A DNA stretch of 64,000 nt from Trichobilharzia szidati. Taxonomy: Eukaryota; Platyhelminthes; Trematoda; Strigeidida; Schistosomatidae. The DNA is taken from the NCBI GenBank assembly GCA_944472155.2, contig OX235271.1, positions 107,397,256 through 107,461,255 of the forward strand, given 5' to 3'. The notes under the pieces were generated by a model. The model had not been told where the DNA came from and did not search any database. It saw only the letters and a list, made by a program, of their open reading frames with translations. The translations under genes were made by a program, and so were the position numbers. Below are positions 1 to 9,978 of this stretch, piece after piece. Each line of letters begins with the position of its first letter. Positions within the stretch are counted from its first letter, which is position 1.

Positions 1-200
1 TCCATGATCTATTAGCGTGATTAAGTATCAGTTAATACTTCCTGCAAATTTTATTGCGCATTGCTTTCAGTTGGACTGCGAAACTCTACACATTATATTC
101 GTCAAGTAAGCTCACGTTGAGTGTTCACATGTTTAAGTGTAATTTCTATTTCCTATTGGTCAGTTATGCATAAATATACGTTTTTCTTGATTATCAATAG

Positions 201-332
201 GTCCGTCCTGAGATTTATCAAAGGGAACATAGACGGTATGAAAATTCCATGGTGTTACGTTGGTATGGTTTTCTCTAGCTTTTGTTGGCATATCGAGGAT
301 CACTGGAGTTATTCTATCAACTTTAATCACTG
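201..332 (+). CDS. KDM5: KDM5 exon A: JmjC domain, Fe(II) ligands
   Basis: It encodes residues 1-43 and two bases of Trp44, starting in mid-codon after an AG acceptor at 199-200 and ending at a GT donor at 333. The block with [20 protein letters not shown] and SYSIN is the hallmark first half of the KDM5 JmjC core. His30 (codon 289-291) and Glu32 (295-297) are the HxE pair that binds Fe(II). The KDM5-specific Ser-Ile-Asn and the His-Trp before the splice are also present. It joins in phase to exon B across a 2-kb intron, restoring the His-Trp-Gly-Glu-Pro-Lys sequence of the family. Confidence 0.95.
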
Positions 333-2387
333 GTTTGTTGTAGAAAATAATTAGCTTTTTTGCATCAAATCATGTTGTTTGGTTTTTCTTTTTATAATGT
401 TCATCCTTACCAAACTACCAATTCAACTGAGATTTTAGTTGGTTTTTTCTAAAACACCAGACTGTCTGTCTGTCTGTTTTCGACATAGAACTTTGCATCG
501 ATGTGCGGCAGTTCACGTCGCCACACGAGACTGAGTTTCAACATAGAACTAGCACAGAAGTTCAGCAGTTCAGTCCGTCACACGTCACATTTCTCAAATA
601 AGTGAAGTGGTCAACACGCTCTACCGATTCATTCTCCATCTTTAAGTTGGGAGTCGGTGCAGTTCAGTCCTGCAGCATCATTCGATTGTTCTTCAGCTAA
701 ATTTTTAGTTTTGCCTTTTGAAATGGGATTTGTGGTGTTTACTTTAAAGCATAGTAAACATACAGACTAGTATAAAATCCGTCCTAAAAGGTGTCTTACT
801 TTCCAACACGTTTGGGTGGGAAAAGAAAGACTCTGGGTAACGCCTCAGGTACAACTGAGACTGGATGGAAGATGCTAAGTGAACATAGGTTCTGTGTGAA
901 AGTCAACCTGTGACTGGCAGTGGGGACCGGAACATGCGTTTCGTTTTACTTTTAATGCGTTATCATTATATACTTTCACTCCAATGAGCTATAGTGCTCT
1001 CTGCTAATCAGAAGATAGTTCTTATCATCCCAGCTGAAGTTGACTCGTTTCATTTCTAACCTTAACACTTAGTTTTCTGTGTGACTGACGGTAGAGACCA
1101 ACATTCTTTAGTGGATTGACAAGTATTTATAATATATGACATCAAAATCTAGGTCAAACTGTGAAGAAACTTATGTTTCCTCATGAATTCGACCACTACC
1201 GTTGACCATAGAAATAGAAGACCTAGTCGCTAAGTTATCCGGATGATTCATCACAAAATTTATTAATGAGTATACATGGAGCACACTTTTCCAACTTATT
1301 CCAAACACTTTTAAGTTCTTGGGACCTAAGTTTAGACTCCATATGTACAGATTTACAATGCCAGTCTGGATAAATTGGATGTTTAAATACTTCTTAACAG
1401 CTTCTCGAGAAATAGAATAAAGACAAAAGTCATTCCAAACGGAAAAACGAAGGTGAATCCACTGTGAATGATAAAAAGTGAATGTGTGCATACTGGTAGT
1501 GAGAAGAAAGTTTGGAATGTGATTTGGCGCTTTACACTGAAGTTTACTGTCATTTTGAAGGTGTTTCTAGAATTGTAGTCTTCAGATCTTATAAGGCATT
1601 TGAGCAGCGTTATGCTTTTGTAAATGTAATTGTATTCAGCATTTCGTTGATCATTTATTCTGTTTTTAATCTTAGCTGATTTACACTGTTTTAAAGAGAC
1701 AGGGTTGCTTAATATACCAGTAGATTTTTAACATTAGGTAACAGTCAAGCTGTGTGGAAGTCATTTTTAAATTTCGGAGTCCAGAGCATAAACACAATTG
1801 TATAAAAGACAAATCGAGAGGATGAATGAATTCTCTGTCAATATCGATCATATAGATGAGATTTGGTGGTTTTTACTTCATATACCTGCTAGATAACTGT
1901 CCACAGTCATTTAAACTGACCTGTGTCAAAGTGAAATCTGATATCTCAAACACACATCAAGTTGATCTGAAACAGTCATCAAGAGGCAAGATGTGATATC
2001 TACTTAACACAACCAACTTCTGTTTATTCATCTTGCCTTACTTTTGACTGCTTTATCGTGGTAGTTTATAGGAATGCTGTTGAACTGCACCTATAGCAGT
2101 CATTATCAAAAATTCGAAAAGAGCCATTTGTGTGATTTTTATAGTGGTGCTTTTGATACACTTTCATAAGCTAATCACGTAGGCCTTTCAGTCAAGGAGT
2201 ATTACGTGTGTTTAGCATATTTAAGATAGTTATTTAAATTGATTTTTCAGAGACGATCAATTATCTGCTGTCTAACCAGCTCAAAAAAGCTTACTATTTA
2301 CACAGGGATTTATTAACTGTAATTATGTAACCTACGGTCGATATTTTAGGTTTTAAAAGTAAACCCTCTCTACTTGATTCAAAACAG
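333..2387 (+). other. Intron A/B with degraded retroelement pieces
   Basis: A 2055-bp GT-AG intron. At 590-690 it carries a degraded fragment of the RTE element seen at 59440-59520, and at about 890-950 a weak match to the Smα-type tail (compare 43990-44035, minus strand). A short TCTG microsatellite lies at 467-480. From 960 to 2387 I see nothing beyond AT-rich non-coding sequence. Confidence 0.6.
590..700 (-). mobile_element. RTE-like retrotransposon fragment (degraded)
   Basis: About 100 bp closely match the segment at 59440-59525: the same AATAAGTGAAGTGG start, then the CTTTAAG and GGAGTCGGTG blocks, ending in the GTTCAGTCCTG and CAGCATC blocks. That segment lies in the RT-to-C-terminal part of an RTE element read on the minus strand. 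The piece is too short and mutated to code. Confidence 0.6.
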
Positions 2388-2670
2388 GGGAGAGCCTAAA
2401 ACATGGTATGGTGTATCACGTTTGCATGCCGATGAATTTGAACGTGCAATGAGAAAAAATGCCCCAGAACTTTTTGAACAAGCACCAGACTTGTTACATC
2501 ACATCACAACGAATATTAATCCTAATATTTTGCAAGCAGAAGGTGTACCTATTTATCGAACTGATCAACACTGTGGCGAATTCGTTGTCACATTCCCAAG
2601 GGCTTACCATGCTGGATTCAATCAGGGTTTCAATTTCGCAGAAGCTGTTAATATTTGTCTTCCTGATTGG
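2388..2670 (+). CDS. KDM5: KDM5 exon B: JmjC domain, second metal His
   Basis: It encodes the last base of Trp44 and residues 45-138. It opens with GEPKTWYG, whose Lys48 is the 2-oxoglutarate-binding lysine of the family. His118 (codon 2608-2610), within [14 protein letters not shown], is the third Fe(II) ligand. The catalytic triad (His30, Glu32, His118) is therefore complete and the enzyme should be active. It ends at Asp-Trp with a GTGAGT donor at 2671, where human KDM5 continues with Leu-Pro-Leu-Gly; exon C supplies Leu-Pro-Ile-Gly. Confidence 0.97.
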
Positions 2671-3555
2671 GTGAGTTTATTGTAGAAAAGACCCCTCCGC
2701 TATTTAACATCACCATGGTTTTATGAAAGTTTACAAACACACTTCTGTTTCGTGGTTTCTAATAGTACTCTAAATATTCCAACAACAATCTGTCATAAAA
2801 TTTTGTATATGAATGCATAGTCTTAAGCAGCAGCACTGCAATTTAACCTAGTTTTGCTAAAAAAACAAAGTACCTAGCACAATAGCGTTAGCACGTTATT
2901 TAATTCACGAATAACAAAACATAAACAAAAGTCTTAAGTAATAACTAAAAATAAGCAAAGAAATGTGAGTTATTGTAACTAACTTAAATATTAAAAGACT
3001 CCTGTGATAAATATCCTTTTCGTATAGCCCACTGATATTGCATTTTAATATAAACTCATCATACAAAATAACTTCAAGTGCTTTTAAAGATGTGTCGGAG
3101 TTGGTAGCAATCCAGTTTTTTAATAGCCTCACTTTTTAAATACTGCTGGAGGTTTGAGTGCTGCATCTTGACCAATCATAGTAGGGATGAAGGAAGTTGT
3201 AGAGCTCATAATAGTCAGGCCTTAGTTTTCAAAATGCAAAACATGAAATTACAAAAGTGAACGTATTCAGGCTCATAATTTTTAGTGGAGTTTGTACTCT
3301 TCAAGCATTTTTGCTGTCTACGTATTTACAGACCGTTTTGGTGTACTATTAAATTGATCAAAAGGTTAAATTCAGTCAAATAATCGGCATAATTATTCAG
3401 TTGGATACAATATGATTATTTTCTTTTCCTTGTCATTTTACAAGTAATAAAATCAATCTTCAAAGTAAATGCCCTTATAAATTGTTTGATTTCTTACAGA
3501 CTTACTAGTTTCTATGATACCTTACGAACTCATTTTTATTTTAAAATATTTTAAG
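2671..3555 (+). other. Intron B/C, no recognisable content
   Basis: An 885-bp AT-rich GT-AG intron. I see no repeat family, RNA gene or long coding stretch in it. Confidence 0.6.
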
Positions 3556-4102
3556 CTCCCCATCGGCCGTGCATGCATTGAGCATTATGCTGAAATTAAA
3601 CGTCACTGTGTGTTTTCAAACGACGAACTACTGTGTACACTTGCTGAAGTAGCGGTGGGGAATGTTTTGCCAGCAGAAATTTTAAAAATAACAAATCCTG
3701 TTGACCAGTTCCCTTCCGCTCATGAAAGTTCAGATATTCAGGAAAAACTACCTCCTGGCTGCTCTACCTCAGGTTTAGATATTGGTGCTATAGCTATTGT
3801 ACATCAAGAATTTACCGCCGTACTGAAGGAGGAACGACGATTGCGAGAGTCTGTTATTCAGAATGGTGTGACTCAGTCAAAGAAAGTGAGGTTCGACGAA
3901 ATGCCAGATGATTCTCGTGTTTGTGATTTCTGCTTAACAACTCTTTTTTTGTCCGGAGTTAGTTGTTTGTGCGCTAATGAATCAAACAGTAATAAAGTGA
4001 ACATTGAAAGCGGTACTGACACCTCGTCGAAAGTTCTTAATACAATTTCTCGAAAACGCAAAGCGTCTGGTCAGGCATCTTCAATGAACGAATCTTACGA
4101 AG
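3556..4102 (+). CDS. KDM5: KDM5 exon C: post-JmjC helix and first half of C5HC2 zinc finger
   Basis: It encodes residues 139-320 and one base of Glu321. It starts LPIGRACIEHY and continues with CVFSNDE, matching the segment after JmjC in KDM5. The zinc-finger half contains Cys261, Cys264, Cys275 and Cys277 (CDFC, then CLC). After Cys277 comes a Ser/Asn-rich stretch with a basic RKRK patch that could be a nuclear localisation signal. The other zinc ligands are in exon D, so the finger carries an insertion of about 50 residues where human KDM5 has about six. The donor is GTATGT at 4103. Confidence 0.93.
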
Positions 4103-6351
4103 GTATGTCAACTACTTTTTTTTCTACTTTTACTGCAAATGAATAAAAGGTAAACTTGAGTAAAATAACAATATATGTGGATAAAAGATTATCTCATTTT
4201 ACTAATTTTCTATCTATACTTTATGAAGTTGACAGAATTCTCCAGAATGTTAAATAAGTTGACTATTTATAGAATCAATAAGTAAATATTTCTGAACAGT
4301 TTGCCAGAAAAGGAAAACAGCTATCTCGGGTTACCTAACTTTGATAATAACGATGGCGTGAAAAGTGTAATATAGGGTAATATTTAAAAAGAAATTGCGG
4401 TTCTAAGAGAGAACAAAATATGAGAGCTTAAATTGACTATTAGAGTTTTGTTTATATTTTGGCAAAAATGTAATCACCAACACAGCTTCCGATTAATTAC
4501 TATTATTATTCCCCTGGTTTCCCAGTGGAAGATATGATCTCAAAACTCCATCTCCTTTTCATCCTGTTCTCTTCAGTCCTCTTCAACTGGTTTCATAATT
4601 GCACATAACCTCTCATTTTGTCTTCTCATGATCTCCTACATGTCACCCTTGGACACCTGACTCTCCATTTGCCAGTCGGGTTCCACCCTAGGGTCGGGCG
4701 CTTGATGTCATCCAACGGTCTCGTCAGTGTGTGTCCGACTCATCTCTATTTTCTTCTGCATATTTATTTTTTGGCTGATGCGTTGCCAAAGTTTTCTGCT
4801 TATCTCTCCTGACTATCCGATCCTCAGTATGGCAAAAAAGCAGCTATTGATGAGAGTCTCAAGTCTGTTGAAAGTACTTTTGGTGACTAGTGAGCCAAGT
4901 CTTTGAACCATGTAGAAGCACTGACTAGTTTGACCCTAGTGTGTAACATCCGAATCCTGATTTTTATACTTATTGAAACAGATTTTCATACTCATTTCTG
5001 ATGAATCAGTGTCTCTCTTGCTTTTAACAACCCTGCGGTTGACATACTCATTCGTTCTATGTACCTGTAGCTGAAGCGATTCTGTCCCGATAAGTGAAAG
5101 AAGTGAATTTGAAATTCGTCATGTGAGTAGTGATTAATGGTGGTGGTTGTTTTCGGTTGTGTATCTTCACCGTCCCTGACTTCGCTACTTTCACTTGATG
5201 TCCTGTCTCCGTTGCCTACCTCATCTCCCAATTTGTTGTTCTATGCCTATAAATCTTCTAGTTTGTATGACATTGAACATAAATCGTCCCCGAAGTTCAA
5301 GTCTTCTTGTCGGTCCAACGTATGTCTGTTTTGTCGTTCCCCAGTCTTCCTCACGATCTAGTTCACCACAATCAGTAAAATATTATCAGTGATAACGGGC
5401 AACCTTACCTTAAACCTATCTCCACTTCAAAGACTTCGTTGAATTTCTGTTATGGATCACTTGACATGTAACATTGTTAATATGGCTGTTGAATGACGCT
5501 GATAAGAATTTAAGGCAATCCGTAGTTTTGAAGCAGTTTCCAAATTACTTCATGGTCAACACTGTTGAAGGCCTTTTCAAAGTCCACTTAATAGGTAACT
5601 TTTCTTCCATCAAAACTTTCCACAATAGTAACGTGAGGATAACCTCTGAAGTTTCTGGATCCTTTTTTCAGTGCTTTAGGAGGAACTCCGTTCGGTCCTG
5701 CTACCTTCTCAGCCTTCAGTAGATTTATTGCATCCAAGACTTCTGCTTTCTTCAGACGATTGGTGTTTACTGACAGTTCTGTGGCTGTTGGGCGTATTTC
5801 CAAACGAGTTGCAGGTAGTTGTCCGTTCAACAGTCGTTTAAAATAGTCAGTCTATTGTTTCCTTTGCTTCTGCTCTTTGTAATTACTTTTCCTTCACTAT
5901 CTTCCATTGGTTTCATCTGCGTCGATCTCTTCTTGGATAGAGACCTCGTTACGTGATATAGTGTTCTAAAGTTTGTCTTACCTGTAGCCTGATATCAGCC
6001 CTCTCTATCATGTATTCATCTGATGTCAGTCAACAAGTGTATTAAGTTACAGTACTTGCAATGAAATTGTGAGTGAAAGTAGGAAAATTGCTGTTTCTAA
6101 AGTGCATTAATCAATACTTGTTTTTCCTCGTCTTTTGTCTTTGCGGTAGTCTTCGGGAATTGTAGATTCATACAGTCTAATGTAGTGTATTTCTTCTTGA
6201 TTAAACTAGTGTGTATCTAATAATATTAACCCTTTATTATAATGCCATATCTGCTGTAGTTTCTCATATTTTTTATTGTAATTAATATTTTTACCAGTAT
6301 ATTGAATTAGCATACTCTAGCAATTTACTTTGTTTTATTAATTGACTACAG
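4103..6351 (+). other. Intron C/D containing an RTE fragment
   Basis: A 2249-bp GT-AG intron. Positions 4491-5990 are an antisense RTE-like element (own entry). The flanks, 4103-4490 and 5991-6351, are AT-rich with no feature I can name. Confidence 0.7.
4491..5990 (-). mobile_element. RTE/SR2-like non-LTR retrotransposon, internally deleted
   Basis: Read on the minus strand, 5830-5588 encodes the start of an RTE reverse transcriptase (KAEKVAGPNGVPPKALK, a variant of the usual Lys-Ala-x-Gly-Pro-Asp-Gly block). The 3' end near 4491-4700 has the same terminal sequence as copies at 9171, 38935 and 42130: an (ATT)n tail, then the TTCCCAGTGGAA block in plus-strand view. The reading frame is broken many times. 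It lies antisense in intron C/D. Confidence 0.75.
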
Positions 6352-6683
6352 AGGAAAGGAAACCTAGTCATATGGTGTGCTTAAAACATGTTTCCGAATT
6401 GTGCAGTAGATGCCCACGTTCAGTCTTTGTGCTGAAGTATCATTATTCAATTGATGAACTGTGCAACTTAGAGCAGTGTTTGGCTGAGCGCTTAGCTCAC
6501 TTTTATTCATGGAAAAATCAGATGTCTATTTTAATCAAACCCAACGATTCCAATTCTTCTTCATCATCATTTTCGAGTAGTAATCAAATAATCAAAAAAG
6601 AACCTATTGATGACCAAGATTCAACTTCTCTCTGTGAATCCTATAAATCACTCTCAGGTACTATGACTCTCGAGGAACTGGAG
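6352..6683 (+). CDS. KDM5: KDM5 exon D: second half of C5HC2 zinc finger, start of PLU-1 region
   Basis: It encodes the last two bases of Glu321 and residues 322-431. MVCLKHVSELCSRC supplies Cys330, His333, Cys338 and Cys341, completing the zinc finger begun in exon C. It then follows the family pattern (LKYHYSIDEL, then LAERLAHFYSW). A Ser-rich linker with IKKEPID, a possible SUMO-attachment motif, leads into the helical region. It ends Glu-Leu-Glu with a GTAAGG donor at 6684. A retroposon is inserted 12 bp downstream of this donor. Confidence 0.94.
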
Positions 6684-6695
6684 GTAAGGAAATAT

Positions 6696-7037
6696 TTTCT
6701 ATAGTTTGGTTTGTAAGGATTAGTTATGTTTTTATGAGTTGATCACGGACTGATATCAGTTAGAGAACGATTGAAAACCAGGGTGTACTAGACAGCTGCT
6801 GTTGCATCCTAGTTTGGGAATCATTGGCAGTACGCACCCACTGGGATTCGAACCCAGGACCTTCTGGTTACAAGGTAAGCTCGTATACCATTCAGCCACT
6901 GGGACCCGATTCAATGGCTCATGAATTCTAACTTCTACCAATTCGTGATTTAGTGCGACCCCAACCATTGTCGTTGGTTGGACATCCATCCATTCAATGG
7001 TTCTCTAACCGATATCAATCCGTGATCAACTCGTAAA
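6696..7037. mobile_element. tRNA-derived retroposon family A, inverted-end copy, 10-bp TSD
   Basis: The main body is on the minus strand: box A TGGCTGAATGG, box B GGGTTCGAATCCC, then a hammerhead-like tail and the family terminus. The left end (6733-6775) is an inverted copy of the right end (about 6990-7035), so both outer ends are the element's 3' terminus. AAGGAAATAT at 6686-6695 is repeated at 7038-7047 as a TSD. Related copies lie at 7600, 41180, 50630 and 56935. Confidence 0.85.
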
Positions 7038-7369
7038 AAGGAAATATGCTTAACTGTGTATTGTATTATTTATTACATTATAAACTTATACACAAACAAC
7101 AATAATAAACGTGTTTAGTTATTGGTTTTATTTGTTGAATATCTAATAAAACTACTTTTCATTTATGTGTGTATGGCATTTAAAAAACCATGGACTTCAT
7201 GTGCACACTAGCGTAGTGTTTGTTTATACAGCTCTACACTATATCTTAACTAGCGAATGGAAGGTTATCATTCCCTATCCCATAACTTTTATCTAGGTTG
7301 CAAGTTGAAAAACGAAAAAAAATTTAAATGTGTTTGGCAATTCTTTCAAATTTAGAAATTTGACTGACT

Positions 7370-7600
7370 GACTGAGTTTTAACATAGAACTTAGTGCAGA
7401 ATTATAGCAGTTCAAGTTGCCACATCCCATTTAGCACACAGAAGTACTATAATAAGCAAAGATGTGGGGTTGAAACAATAGTAACATGGAAAAACATTAG
7501 TGCCTAACATATGTGGAAGGTTACAATGCATTTGCACCACTGGGAACGATTTTGAGGCAGTCGTCTCCAGCCATTGGTCCTTGGCATCTCGAGTACCCCA
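7370..7600 (-). mobile_element. RTE-like 3' fragment (degraded)
   Basis: The start, with its ACATAGAACTT, CAGTTCAAG-TGCCACAT and TAGCACACA-AAG blocks, matches the 3' end of the RTE copy at 58680-58760 and the weak piece at 480-560. The rest is too diverged to align by eye. Confidence 0.5.
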
Positions 7601-7985
7601 CACCTCCCTAAGTGGCTCGAACTAATTGCCAAAGATTCCATTGACTGATTCAATAGGTAGTTACCTGGGGTTCTAGTGGGAAGTCGTGACTAGTAGGTCG
7701 GGTGTGAGGACAAATACTCGCCGATAACACTTGGCTAGCGGTCGCGCTATGTAGTGAATTGGCAGAAGTTGGAATTCATGCACCGACCATTGGATTGGGT
7801 CCCAGTGACTTAGTGGTCTACGAGCTCGCCTTGTAACCAGAAGGTCCTGGGTTTGAGCCCCGGCGAGTGGGTACCGGTGAAGAGTCCCGAAATAGGACGA
7901 AACAGCTGTCCAGTACTCCCTGTTGGTTTTCCAATGGTTCTCTAACCGATATCAGCTTATGATGAAATCCTGTAACTGAACAGTA
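7600..7985 (+). mobile_element. tRNA-derived retroposon family A, single orientation
   Basis: A plus-strand copy. The leader (GTTACCTGGGGTTCTAGTG) is followed by box A GTGACTTAGTGG at about 7806, box B GGGTTTGAGCC, then GTGAAGA, GTCC and GGAC, and GAAA at about 7878-7905. These last parts look like a decayed hammerhead. The tail ends in ATGAAATCCTGTAAC. Unlike the other family A copies it has no obvious inverted partner. Confidence 0.8.
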
Positions 7986-8934
7986 CTAACTTAATTGTCT
8001 GAGAACATACTAAGACTAACAACAATTGGTCACGGAGAAAAGTGACACCTTATAAATAGCTTTTAGAATTGATATAGTTACACTTTCACTCTTTCAGTAT
8101 CTTGGTAAATTCCACTGTTCGTTTTCCCCAAAGGACTCATCATCACTTCACTTTTACTGGTGAATATTCAGCAGATACCCTCAGAAGTATCTGTTCTGTT
8201 GCATTTTCAACATTGATTATGCCATTACCACAGAAAGTGTACTACGCTAAAGTGTATAGTACAATAATAATAGTTCTCTTACCTATTCAGCAACTTTATT
8301 TATGGTTGAAGTACTGAAGTGCATTTAGATTCTCTTCTGAATTCATGTCACAGGCATATAAACTAGGCTTTGTATTTACCTTGTCTAAATTAAGTGGTAT
8401 TTAATATTTAATAAGTTCATCGAACAGACAATCTATGGTAGAACATTGCACATAAGATGGCTTCTTTGAATAGATACACGAATACTTAAACATGTGGTGC
8501 AAATTCGTGAATGATAAACGATGTATTCAGTCAATTTATCACTGTTTGTCTTTAAACTAGAAGTTGGTGCTGACCTTTTCTGTGGTATCATTTGCATTCA
8601 CTTACTGGAATTTTCCACAGGATTTTTAGAATAGTTTTCATGTTGTTAACATTTTTCTTGAAACAAGATTACGTTGCCTGCGTAATCTTAAGTCAATCAG
8701 TTGTTTTCCAAGTACTAAGTGAAGTCCTAAGGTAAGAATGAGGATCCCTTCTGTTGATACATGCATAAGAAAGTGAAGTGAAGACTATGTGAATAAATAT
8801 CCGTGATACACAGCACTAATTGTTTTCGATATATGTGACAAATCTCCCCACTGATCAGCAGCTACGTAAAATGGAATAGTGTTTTAATAAGTGTAATCTT
8901 TTGTAAATCACATATGCACTGTCACGCTGTTTTT

Positions 8935-9100
8935 CGATCAACAAAATTGAATTCCATACGTTTATTCCCCTTAATGAGTTTGGATAAAGCCAGGACAACA
9001 GCTTTTGCAGAATAAAATGGTACCATCATTTATTTCGTTGGCTTCTCATCAACTGCTTACAGGCCAAATAAATCTACAGAAACAATTTTAACATACTTGA
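8935..9100 (-). mobile_element. Penelope-like element terminal fragment (family P2)
   Basis: It matches 36770-36870 (plus strand) and 23715-23845 (minus strand): the GTACCAT hairpin, TTCTGCA and the CTTACAG blocks. At 36.8 kb the same sequence sits just downstream of a GIY-YIG remnant, so I assign it to the terminal repeat of that PLE. It carries TTGATGA and GAAA boxes resembling a hammerhead. Confidence 0.55.
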
Positions 9101-9170
9101 ATGTCTTCTTCACGTAAAAAAAACATGCTAAGTGCTATGTGTTGATGTATCCTTATTTCAGAACACGAGT

Positions 9171-9420
9171 TTATTATTATTATTATTGTTCCCTTGGGTT
9201 CCTAGTGGAACATAGGGCTTCAACTGCACGCCTCCACTTGCTTATGTCTTGTGCTGTACTTTTCACTTGCATCCATGTTATTCCATACTGTTTCATCTCC
9301 TCCTCACACGATCACCTCCATGTCACCCTTGGACGTCCCACTCGCCGCTTCCCTTTCGGGTTCCACTCGAGCACTGGCCTGACGCGCGATGTCACCCAAC
9401 GGCCTCCTCAGCGAGTGTCC
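9171..9420 (-). mobile_element. 5'-truncated RTE/SR2-like 3' end with 13-bp TSD
   Basis: TCAGAACACGAGT at 9158-9170 is repeated exactly at 9421-9433. The 250-bp insert is the extreme 3' end of the RTE family in antisense orientation. The (ATT)n tail is at the left, followed by the conserved TTCCTAGTGGAACATAG block that encodes the Ala-Leu-Cys-Ser end of the ORF. The perfect duplication suggests a fairly recent insertion. Confidence 0.9.
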
Positions 9421-9646
9421 TCAGAACACGAGTAAGAAGTGAAAATTTAATTAATGTATCCTGATTGATGTCCCCATACAATTGAATTCCTCATCCTTTT
9501 TAGTAAACATTTAAAAGAAATAAACACTAGAAAAATTCTTTAAATTTCAGCATGAACTCATTGATTTAATAAACTGTATCCATGGTTTCACGTATTTGTA
9601 TCGAATCTACATATTATCCTTTTTTTAATTTGTAATAAATGTCCAG

Positions 9647-9978
9647 ATGAAGTTGAATGAAGGTATCAAAGCTGGATATCATACTGATGATATCTTTGAT
9701 GAAGCTAAATCACTACTCGATCGTGGAAAACACCTTCAACAAATATGTATGAAACTAAAATCTTCTATTATCGGTACGGGAGTCAGTGATAGATTTATGA
9801 ACTCCTCTACTGCCTTGTCTTCATCAACTGTCGATCTGGTAAAGTTTCAAACTCGACGTCCTGCTACTTTTACTGTGGTCTCTGCTGCAACCACTGGATC
9901 TCCGACTGCAAGTAAAGTTGTGAAACTACCTCCAAATCAAGGATACATTGTTCTCAATCATGAATTTGATGTTAACAA
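9647..9978 (+). CDS. KDM5: KDM5 exon E: PLU-1-like region
   Basis: It encodes residues 432-541 and two bases of Asn542. It begins MKLNEGIKAGYHTDDIFDEAK after an AG acceptor at 9645-9646, in phase with exon D. The first 40 residues look helical. The rest is Ser/Thr-rich and less conserved. The donor is GTGAGT at 9979; splitting the codon here (AA plus T) is what puts exon F in frame, whereas ending one base later would hit a stop in exon F. Confidence 0.88.
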
